From the NCBI GenBank assembly GCA_016291655.1, contig JAEEYF010000005.1, positions 1-35,999 on the forward strand: DNA of 35,999 nt, given 5' to 3'. Under the pieces are notes generated by a model, which searched no databases, was not told the DNA's origin, and saw only the letters and a program-made list of their open reading frames with translations. The position numbers and the translations under genes are program-made. Positions 25,184 through 32,177 of the stretch are shown piece by piece; position 1 is the stretch's first letter; every line of letters starts with the position of its first letter. Source of the DNA: Lachnospiraceae bacterium (lineage in GTDB: Bacteria; Bacillota; Clostridia; Lachnospirales; Lachnospiraceae).

Positions 25184-26122
25184 ATGCTTGAAATTCAGAA
25201 TCTTAATAAATCCTTCGGTCCCTTTAAGGCGCTGAACAATCTTTCGCTTACGGTAAACGATGGCGAACTCTTCGGTTTCGTTGGTGCCAACGGTGCCGGA
25301 AAAACAACAACAATGAAGATCTGTGTCGGTTTGGAACGTGCAGACAGCGGATCGGTCATAATAGATGGAACAAGCGTACTTTCGTCAAATAAAACCATGT
25401 CCATGAGAGGAAAAGTAGGATACGTTCCGGATTTCTTCGGAGTATATGCAGATCTTACGACCTCAGAGTATCTTCACTTTTTTGCCGGAGCATATAACAT
25501 CTGGGGGAAAGCAGCGGATACCCTTACCGATAACCTTTTGGAGCTGGTTAATCTCTCAGATAAAGCTTCAATGCAGGTTGATTCCCTTTCACGAGGAATG
25601 AAGCAAAAGCTTTGTCTTGCAAGAGCTCTTGTTCAAAACCCAAATATTCTTTTTCTTGACGAACCTGCTTCGGGACTTGATCCCAAAGCCAGACATGAGC
25701 TTAAAGAGATCCTCAAGAACCTTTCAGCCATGGGAAAAACCATCATCATCTCATCTCACATTCTTCCGGAACTGATAGAAATGTGTTCTTCCATCGGAAT
25801 AATCAGCCACGGAGAAATGAAATTCAACGGCTCCGTAGAAGATGCTCTTGCTCTTTCTTCGGGCGGTGAGTGCATAGAAGTCACCTTTGCGGGAGATCCC
25901 GGAAGAGCTCTTGCGCTCATAAGGGAATGTCCCTTTGTAAAAAACGCCGAGGCCACGATAAACGGTATCACTCTTACGGCGAGCGGAAATGATACCGAAT
26001 ACGCCGCTTTACTTAAAAAACTGGTTGTTAATGATATTCCCGTAGCAACCTTTACAAAAAAACATGAAAATGTAGAGGATGTATTCTTGAATATTATGGA
26101 AGGAGGTATCGCAAATGCTTAA
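25184..26122 (+). CDS. ABC transporter ATP-binding protein
   Basis: A 312-residue cytoplasmic ATPase of the ABC-2/DrrA-type export group. Walker A GANGAGKTT (34-42), Q-loop region VGYVPDFFGVY near 80-90, signature LSRGMKQKL near 135-143, Walker B ILFLDEPASGLDP near 155-167, and the H-loop SSHIL near 188. The C-terminal 80 residues are the usual variable regulatory part, ending FLNIMEGG. It overlaps the permease gene by eight bases, so the two surely form one transporter. Substrate unknown; by context it may act on the envelope complex encoded by the same operon. GGAGG precedes the start. Confidence 0.93.
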   Translation: MLEIQNLNKSFGPFKALNNLSLTVNDGELFGFVGANGAGKTTTMKICVGLERADSGSVIIDGTSVLSSNKTMSMRGKVGYVPDFFGVYADLTTSEYLHFFAGAYNIWGKAADTLTDNLLELVNLSDKASMQVDSLSRGMKQKLCLARALVQNPNILFLDEPASGLDPKARHELKEILKNLSAMGKTIIISSHILPELIEMCSSIGIISHGEMKFNGSVEDALALSSGGECIEVTFAGDPGRALALIRECPFVKNAEATINGITLTASGNDTEYAALLKKLVVNDIPVATFTKKHENVEDVFLNIMEGGIANA

Positions 26123-27062
26123 CATAACACTTAAAAACGCCGTATTGTATAAAGAATTGAGCATAAAAGCCAAAAGAAAGCATATGGCAGTCACCATATT
26201 CATCTTGAACAGCGTACTTTCGATCCTCGCCTTGTTCCTCCTTTTGATGCACAACTCCTCTCTTGCAAATTTTGAATCTCTGGACATCCAGTCATTTACT
26301 TGGATCTTTGACGCATTCATCATCATAGAATGTATGATCATATGCGCGTCAATTCCCTCCGAAACAGGGCCTTCCATTTCAAACGAGCGTGAGCGCCAGA
26401 CTTTGGATGTCTTACTTACAACAAATATGAGCAATCTGGACATCATACTCGGAAAATTTATGTCATCGGTAGCATATATGCTTTTCTTCATAGTGTCCAC
26501 CTTACCTTTTCTGGCTGTCACACTTATATACGGAAGCATATCCTTCGGTCAGCTGCTTGCGGTAGTCCTTGCAGTGACCGCAACCGCTATGTACTTATCC
26601 ACTTTCGGCATATATTTCTCCACGATGGTAAAAAAATCTTCCCATGCGGTTGCTCTGAACCTTATAGTGATCTTTTCCATAGTAGTCGGAACATTAATCT
26701 TTGCAGCAATAATAAAAGCTATAACTTTGGTCGTTGCCTCTTCTGCCCCATATGGCACTATGGCCTCAAAAATGACCGGAGACTGGGTTTTTTTCATCCT
26801 TTATCTGAACCCCGCCACAACGGTTTACGATGTATTGGATAAAACGATCGGCCTTAATCTGGTCAGCGGGACTACCCCCGGGATGGCGGGATTTTTTTCA
26901 AACCTAACCTCCATCTCTCCTTCAAACTTTTTTATAAGATACTGGGCACCTATAGGCTTCACCCTTCAGCTTCTGGCCGGCATCGGAATGTTGAAGGCAG
27001 CAGCATCATCTCTCAACAGAAAAGCAAGGCATTCTAAACATGGAAAAAAGACAGATCATTAA
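26115..27062 (+). CDS. ABC-2 type transporter permease
   Basis: A 315-residue membrane protein with about six TM helices. The conserved ABC-2 coupling region ERERQTLDVLLTTNMS lies near 94-109 after TM2, as in NatB/YhaP-type permeases and the GldF family. Its partner is the ATPase immediately upstream; AAGGAGG lies inside the ATPase end. The C-terminal tail (RKARHSKHGKKTDH) is basic and overlaps the start of the next gene by 23 bases. There is one permease gene, so a homodimer is expected. Confidence 0.9.
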   Translation: MLNITLKNAVLYKELSIKAKRKHMAVTIFILNSVLSILALFLLLMHNSSLANFESLDIQSFTWIFDAFIIIECMIICASIPSETGPSISNERERQTLDVLLTTNMSNLDIILGKFMSSVAYMLFFIVSTLPFLAVTLIYGSISFGQLLAVVLAVTATAMYLSTFGIYFSTMVKKSSHAVALNLIVIFSIVVGTLIFAAIIKAITLVVASSAPYGTMASKMTGDWVFFILYLNPATTVYDVLDKTIGLNLVSGTTPGMAGFFSNLTSISPSNFFIRYWAPIGFTLQLLAGIGMLKAAASSLNRKARHSKHGKKTDH

Positions 27063-28530
27063 TTTCATAAAAAGAATAAGAGGAAAACTCATTCGGCGTA
27101 TGCTGACAGATGCTCTTTCAGACGGCTTTTTTGTCGGATTGGCGGGTTTCTTTGTATTGAACGCCATATCGCTTTTTGTCCCCTTCCTTAACGCCTGCCT
27201 GTATGGTCTGGGCTTTCTCGGTCTTTCGCTTATCGTTTTTACGATCAGGGTTATGTTTCGAATGCCCGATCTCGGGAAAGCAGCTGCCGAAGGCGATAAA
27301 TACGGTTTCAAGGAACGGCTTTCGACTGCTCTTGAAAACATTGACGAACAGGATGACATGTCACTCATACAAAGACATGACACCGTTCGAAACCTGGGTT
27401 CGTTTGATATTGCAAAATGTTTCCGCCGTAAGCTGTCTTCAAAGCGCCTGGCTATGTTGTTTTCCTTCGCGGCCATGGGTATCGCATGTGCTGTCATCGA
27501 CACTCCCGCAAAAGAAACAGCGGCCCTGATCCGGGAAGTAAAAGAAAACGCCACTGAAGCTGTCAAAAAAATAGAAAAAGAATTAGATAAGCTTGCCGAA
27601 GTGCCGGAGCTTTCTTCCGAGGAGCTTGAAAAACTTGAGGAACTCTATCGCGAGAGCGCAAAGGAATTAAAGGATGCCATGACCAAAACCGATGTGCGTA
27701 AGGCCAAGGACAGGTTTGACAGAAAAACTCTGAATCAGCTTTCGTCACTGAGTAAAAGCTTGAGTGCGGAGGATCGTGCCAAACTTGTAGATTCCCTTAA
27801 ACAGGTTGCGGAAGCCATGGACGTCGAAGATGAAAAGTTCTCCAAAGCTTTGACCGAAGCAGCAAACGCAATGAATGTATCCTCAGGCACCCTTGCGCAG
27901 GGTAATCCCAACCCTTCTCAATTCCAAGGTAACACAGGGCAGCAAGGCCAGCAGGGCCAGCAGGGCCAGCAGGGTCAGCAGAGCCAACAGGGCCAGCAGG
28001 GCCAGCAGGGCCAGCAGGGTCAGCAGGGCCAGCAGGGCCAGCAGGGTCAGCAGGGCCAGCAGGGCCAGCAGGGTCAGCAGGGTCAGCAGGGTCAGCAAGG
28101 TCAGCAAGGTCAAGGTCAAGGACAGGGTCAGGGACAAGGTCAAGGTCAGGGACAAGGTCAAGGTCAAGGACAAGGTCAGGGTCAGGGACAAGGTCAAGGT
28201 CAAGGTCAGGGTCAAGGTCAGGGTCAGGGACAAGGTCAGGGCTGGAACATGGGCTCTGATATCGGAAGCGAAAAAGAAGGTACCAAGGGCGAAATGATCA
28301 CTGTTCCCGCTAATTTCGAAACCGTATCCTTAAACGGCAAGAACACCGGGGAAGGCGACGATCAGACCATCAAAACATCGAGTTCCATGACTTTCAACGG
28401 AACCGCTGCAGACTATGAAACAGTAATCTCATCCTATACGGGAAAAGCTTATTCGGCGCTTAATTCGTCGACTGTTCCCGAAGCAATGAAGGATGTTGTC
28501 AAGAATTATTTTTCTGAGTTATCAGAATAG
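27040..28530 (+). CDS. Membrane coiled-coil protein with a long Gln/Gly repeat
   Basis: A 496-residue protein. Two TM helices lie near 28-48 and 52-73, and a third near 136-153. Residues 160-285 are charged and helical, probably coiled coil. Residues 300-401 are pure low complexity: 19 GQQ-type triplets (one reads SQQ), then 22 GQ pairs. The C-terminal 95 residues return to normal composition and end PEAMKDVVKNYFSELSE. This layout (N-terminal TMs, long Gln/Gly stretch) recalls the TIGR02302/DUF4175 proteins of alphaproteobacteria, which also sit next to MoxR-type genes; homology is not shown. The gene overlaps the permease by 23 bases and lies just before moxR, so it probably belongs to the same machine, perhaps as an external spacer or adhesive linker. 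Confidence 0.8.
   Translation: MEKRQIINFIKRIRGKLIRRMLTDALSDGFFVGLAGFFVLNAISLFVPFLNACLYGLGFLGLSLIVFTIRVMFRMPDLGKAAAEGDKYGFKERLSTALENIDEQDDMSLIQRHDTVRNLGSFDIAKCFRRKLSSKRLAMLFSFAAMGIACAVIDTPAKETAALIREVKENATEAVKKIEKELDKLAEVPELSSEELEKLEELYRESAKELKDAMTKTDVRKAKDRFDRKTLNQLSSLSKSLSAEDRAKLVDSLKQVAEAMDVEDEKFSKALTEAANAMNVSSGTLAQGNPNPSQFQGNTGQQGQQGQQGQQGQQSQQGQQGQQGQQGQQGQQGQQGQQGQQGQQGQQGQQGQQGQQGQGQGQGQGQGQGQGQGQGQGQGQGQGQGQGQGQGQGQGQGQGQGWNMGSDIGSEKEGTKGEMITVPANFETVSLNGKNTGEGDDQTIKTSSSMTFNGTAADYETVISSYTGKAYSALNSSTVPEAMKDVVKNYFSELSE
27937..28242 (+). repeat. Coding tandem repeat: 19 nonamers then 22 hexamers
   Basis: A 306-bp in-frame tract. The first 171 bp are 19 copies of GGYCAGCAG-type nonamers (Gly-Gln-Gln; copy six begins AGC, giving Ser). 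The last 132 bp before the final Gly codon are 22 copies of GGNCAR hexamers (Gly-Gln). Codons differ between the two halves: mostly GGC and CAG first, more GGT and CAA later. It should be prone to slipped-strand length change, always by whole codons, so the frame is kept. Confidence 0.95.
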
Positions 28531-28539
28531 GGAGGACTA

Positions 28540-29514
28540 ATGGAAGAAAAAGATTTACAGGAAATAGTTGAAAAAGTCAGTCTTTGTGAAAAAGAGATCG
28601 GCAAAGGCATCATCGGTCAGAAGACCGTCATCCGTGAAGTCATCATAGCCATGTTGACCAACGGAAACGTATTGCTTGAAGGTGTTCCCGGTCTCGGAAA
28701 GACGCAGCTTGTAAAAACCATCGCACAGGTGTTCAATATTGCCTTTTCAAGGATCCAGTTTACTCCGGACCTTATGCCCGCGGATGTCACAGGTACCAAT
28801 CTTATTATTAAAGAAAACGGCAACAACGTTTTCTCCTTTGAACCGGGCCCCATCTTTTCAAATCTGGTGCTGGCAGATGAGATCAACCGTGCCACACCCA
28901 AAACCCAATCGGCGCTTTTGGAAGCCATGCAGGAAAAAACGGTAACCGTAGGTAAGAAAACCTATGAAATGCCCTCTCCTTTCATGGTACTTGCCACGCA
29001 AAACCCCATTGAAAACGAAGGTACCTACCCTCTGCCGGAAGCCCAGCTCGACCGTTTCATGTTTAAGATACAGGTGGATTTTCCTTCTCTTGAAGAGCTG
29101 AAACAGATCATGGACATCACCGTCACCAACAAAAAGACTGAGATCAATCCCATAATGAGCGGAGAAGAGATCGTCAACATCAGAAACATAATTCGTGATA
29201 TCAAGCTTTCCGCAGCAGTTGAAGAATATGCACTCAAGCTTGTGGTTGCAACACATCCCGAGGTTGCGGGCGCAACGGATCACATCAAAAAGTATGTTTC
29301 CTGCGGCGCTTCCCCCCGTGCGGCTCAGGCCATTTTTAACGCCTCAAAGGCAAGAGCTCTCCTTGAGGGCAGAGCCAATGTTTCCTATGATGATGTTCGT
29401 GCCGTGGCTTACCCCGCGCTCAGGCACCGTATCGCCGTCACTTTCGAAGCTATGGCTGACGGCGTCAACACAGATGCAATTATTTCCCGGATCATTTCAG
29501 AGGTTACCGAATAA
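28540..29514 (+). CDS. MoxR-family AAA+ ATPase
   Basis: A 324-residue AAA+ ATPase of the MoxR (RavA-related) class, thought to act as a chaperone that assembles or activates vWA-domain partners. Walker A GVPGLGKT (48-55), Walker B VLADEINRA (110-118, with Asp113/Glu114), sensor 1 ATQNPIENEGTYPLPEAQLDR (near 150-170, arginine included), and the C-terminal lid domain with sensor 2 near SPRAAQAIF. Full length. It starts nine bases after the repeat protein with GGAGG, and its stop codon abuts the DUF58 start, so the downstream DUF58/vWA proteins are its natural partners. Confidence 0.95.
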   Translation: MEEKDLQEIVEKVSLCEKEIGKGIIGQKTVIREVIIAMLTNGNVLLEGVPGLGKTQLVKTIAQVFNIAFSRIQFTPDLMPADVTGTNLIIKENGNNVFSFEPGPIFSNLVLADEINRATPKTQSALLEAMQEKTVTVGKKTYEMPSPFMVLATQNPIENEGTYPLPEAQLDRFMFKIQVDFPSLEELKQIMDITVTNKKTEINPIMSGEEIVNIRNIIRDIKLSAAVEEYALKLVVATHPEVAGATDHIKKYVSCGASPRAAQAIFNASKARALLEGRANVSYDDVRAVAYPALRHRIAVTFEAMADGVNTDAIISRIISEVTE

Positions 29515-30363
29515 ATGGTTTACGACAACACCTTTAATGCTGAATTTTACAAAAGTCTGTCCAAGTTTAGGATGAATCTGAAAATGCGGCTGGCCGCAGG
29601 CGCCAACGGCGGACGAAAGTCAAATGCAAAGGGCAGCAGTGTGGAGTTCTCGGACTTTCGTGAATATCTTCCGGGCGACGACATACGCCGGATCGACTGG
29701 AATGCATATGCCCGATTTGACCGTTTGTTTATCAAGCTTTTCATGGAAGAAAAAGAAGGTTTGTTCAGGATCTATCTGGACGGAAGTGCTTCGATGAACT
29801 ACGGTGAAAACAGCAAGGAAGTGCTGGCAAAACGCATAGCTGCCGCCCTCTCCTACTGCATTCTCGACCACTCAGACCGTGTCATCCTGAATTTCCTGAA
29901 AGGCAACAAATGCGAGACCTTTAAGGGCGTGACCGGCAAACAGGGCTTTTCAAGGATCACGGACAACCTCTCCGTCATGAAGCCGGAGGGTGAAAACGAT
30001 CTGCTGAAGAGCATAACCTCCGAAGACATCAAACGTCGGGGCATGTCCATAGTCATCTCGGATTTCTATACCTCGGATCTTGAATCCGTGATCAAATATC
30101 TTGCTCACAAAAAGCAGGAGATATTTTTGATACAGGTACTGTCCAAAGAAGAGCTCTCCCCCGAATTATCGGGCACCTTCAGCCTTGTGGATTCGGAAAC
30201 AGGCAAAAACATTAAGGTTACGGGTTCTTCTTCCCTCGAGAAGGACTATTCGGCCACAAAAGACAGATTTTTAAAGAATATAGAAGGTCTTTGCAAGAAA
30301 TACGGTGCAAAGTATATACTTGCAAGTACCGAAAACAGTTATGAATCTATTTTAAGGGGTTAA
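29515..30363 (+). CDS. DUF58 domain protein
   Basis: A 282-residue cytoplasmic protein of the DUF58 family, a regular partner of MoxR. The diagnostic motif FREYLPGDDIRRIDWNAYAR lies at 44-63. A vWA-like fold follows with a MIDAS-type sequence LDGSASM (88-94; Asp89, Ser91, Ser93). No TM segment. The ATG directly follows the moxR stop (TAAATG), with only a weak AGAGG site inside moxR, so translation is probably coupled by re-initiation. Function unknown in detail; DUF58 proteins are thought to bind MoxR and metal through the vWA part. Confidence 0.92.
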   Translation: MVYDNTFNAEFYKSLSKFRMNLKMRLAAGANGGRKSNAKGSSVEFSDFREYLPGDDIRRIDWNAYARFDRLFIKLFMEEKEGLFRIYLDGSASMNYGENSKEVLAKRIAAALSYCILDHSDRVILNFLKGNKCETFKGVTGKQGFSRITDNLSVMKPEGENDLLKSITSEDIKRRGMSIVISDFYTSDLESVIKYLAHKKQEIFLIQVLSKEELSPELSGTFSLVDSETGKNIKVTGSSSLEKDYSATKDRFLKNIEGLCKKYGAKYILASTENSYESILRG

Positions 30364-30366
30364 AAC

Positions 30367-32175
30367 ATGCGTTTCATGCACTTTTGGCCGCTTTTCCTGT
30401 TGTTACTGATCCCCATCGTAATAATCATGTACCTTCTGAAACAGAAGGCAGTGTCTCATCCCGTTCCTTCGCTTTTTTTGTGGAACGAGATGTATCGTAA
30501 CAAGGAATCGGATACTCCCTGGGAAAAGCTCAAAAAGAATAAACTACTCATAATCCAGATCATTACGATCCTTATACTCGTTTTTGCGCTGATGTCTCCC
30601 TATACATCCTCGGAAACCGCAACCTCCGAAAACGTGGTATTGCTGATCGATAACAGCGGAAGCATGAGCACTGTCCTTACCAACAAAAAAACGCGTCTGG
30701 ACTATGCAAAAAATGCCGCCAAGGAATATGTGAAAACTCTTTCGGACGACACAGCCGTTACGGTCATTGCCTGTTCCGACAGGACCACTTCTCTCCTTTC
30801 CGGCTCATTGGATAAATCGGCGATACTCAATGCGATCGACAGTATTGACGAAACCACGCTTGCGGGCGACTGTTCGGGCGGTCTTTCCATATGTCAGGGA
30901 CTCGTCTCCGGCAGTGTAGCCCTTACGGTAAATGCTTTCACGGACTCACCCATCTCCCTCGGAAGCATGTCGGGTACGATCTACAACTTTTCTTCTCATG
31001 CCGAAAATGTTTCTCTGGATTACGTAAGCTCTGCCGAAAAAGACGGTAAGCTCATCATCCTTGCCTGTGTAACAAATCACGGTACCTCAGAAGCAAAGGG
31101 AGATATTAACCTTTACGGAGACGGTAATCTTTTAAATGTTTCATCCTACAGTCTCCCCGCAGGTCAGACCTCAATCGTCTACTTTAACGATACGGACTTT
31201 AAGGGAACGTTCCTGAAAGCAGAGCTCAACACCCCCGATGCTCTCGACCTTGACAACAGTGCCTGCTGTGTCAGTGTGGCAAAGAAGAGCGGTCGTGTTC
31301 TCATGCTCACTTCAAGAAACCTTTATCTGAAAAAGGCTATAGAATTAAACGAGAACATTACTCTTCACGAAACAAACGATCCGGAAACCTTTTCGGGAAC
31401 TGCCGCCGAAGGCTATGACCTCTACATCATCGACGGTCAGGAAATGCTTCCGAAAGAGCTTCCCGCGGAAGGAAACCTGCTTTTCATCCGGTGTAACCCC
31501 GGGCAATATTTCGAGCCTGCGGAAGAACTCGAAAACCTGTATCTGAAGCTTGAGGACAGTCCTTATACCACAGGCATTTCCGGTCATACCTTCGGAGTCA
31601 CCTCCGTAACAACGGTTGAACAGCCCATCTGGTCCAAATCGTTCATAGACGCGGGCAAGGACTCCGCCGGTTTTATCGGAGAATATGATGGAAGGAAAAT
31701 AGGTTATATAGGCTTTGATCTTCATTCCACGGATCTTCCTCTGGACTACCGTTTCCCCATTCTCATATGGAATCTGATGACTGAATTGGGCAACTCGGAC
31801 CTTTTATCCTCAAACACCCTGTTTTGCGGTCAAAGCATCAGGATAAACGCTTCTTCCGACAACACGTCTCCATCCATATCCTATCCCAACGGGAAAAAGA
31901 AAAGTCTCGAAGAACTGCCTTTCCTTTTCAACGACACCGATCTTCCCGGCGCATACATACTTGAAAAGGCCGAGGGTAAGACCGAAGCTTTTGCGGTAAA
32001 CTTTGATACCACCGAAAGCCGTTTGGTCTCCCAGTCGACAGTTTCTATGCCCGGGGATTCCAAAACAGTTGTTGTGGACGCCACAGCAGCATCTTCAAAA
32101 AGCTACAGACCTTTGATAATCATTCTCCTGCTTCTTATTATGGCTGTAGAATGGATAATTTACATTAAGGACTAA
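30367..32175 (+). CDS. Membrane-anchored vWA protein, BatA-like
   Basis: A 602-residue protein. The N-terminus matches the BatA N-terminal type: TM1 at about 6-23, then HPVPSLFLWNE, TM2 at about 57-76. A vWA domain begins near 88 with an intact MIDAS DNSGS (95-99). Beyond about 250 comes a CARDB/Ig-like region, then a second Rossmann-like stretch (TLHETNDPETFSGTAAEGYDLYIIDGQ), and a C-terminal TM at 580-598. With both ends in the membrane, the large middle part should be outside the cell. Metal-dependent protein binding is likely; the ligand is unknown. It starts three bases after the DUF58 gene, with AAGGGG. Confidence 0.87.
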   Translation: MRFMHFWPLFLLLLIPIVIIMYLLKQKAVSHPVPSLFLWNEMYRNKESDTPWEKLKKNKLLIIQIITILILVFALMSPYTSSETATSENVVLLIDNSGSMSTVLTNKKTRLDYAKNAAKEYVKTLSDDTAVTVIACSDRTTSLLSGSLDKSAILNAIDSIDETTLAGDCSGGLSICQGLVSGSVALTVNAFTDSPISLGSMSGTIYNFSSHAENVSLDYVSSAEKDGKLIILACVTNHGTSEAKGDINLYGDGNLLNVSSYSLPAGQTSIVYFNDTDFKGTFLKAELNTPDALDLDNSACCVSVAKKSGRVLMLTSRNLYLKKAIELNENITLHETNDPETFSGTAAEGYDLYIIDGQEMLPKELPAEGNLLFIRCNPGQYFEPAEELENLYLKLEDSPYTTGISGHTFGVTSVTTVEQPIWSKSFIDAGKDSAGFIGEYDGRKIGYIGFDLHSTDLPLDYRFPILIWNLMTELGNSDLLSSNTLFCGQSIRINASSDNTSPSISYPNGKKKSLEELPFLFNDTDLPGAYILEKAEGKTEAFAVNFDTTESRLVSQSTVSMPGDSKTVVVDATAASSKSYRPLIIILLLLIMAVEWIIYIKD

Positions 32176-32177
32176 AC

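Noticed and set aside
27883-28233. Minus-strand frame encoding Leu-Thr repeats
   Set aside because: It is the complement of the Gln/Gly coding repeat; the repeat alone keeps it open.
27937-28242. CRISPR-like or satellite repeat
   Set aside because: Units are 9 and 6 bp without spacers and stay in frame with the surrounding gene, so it is a coding tandem repeat.
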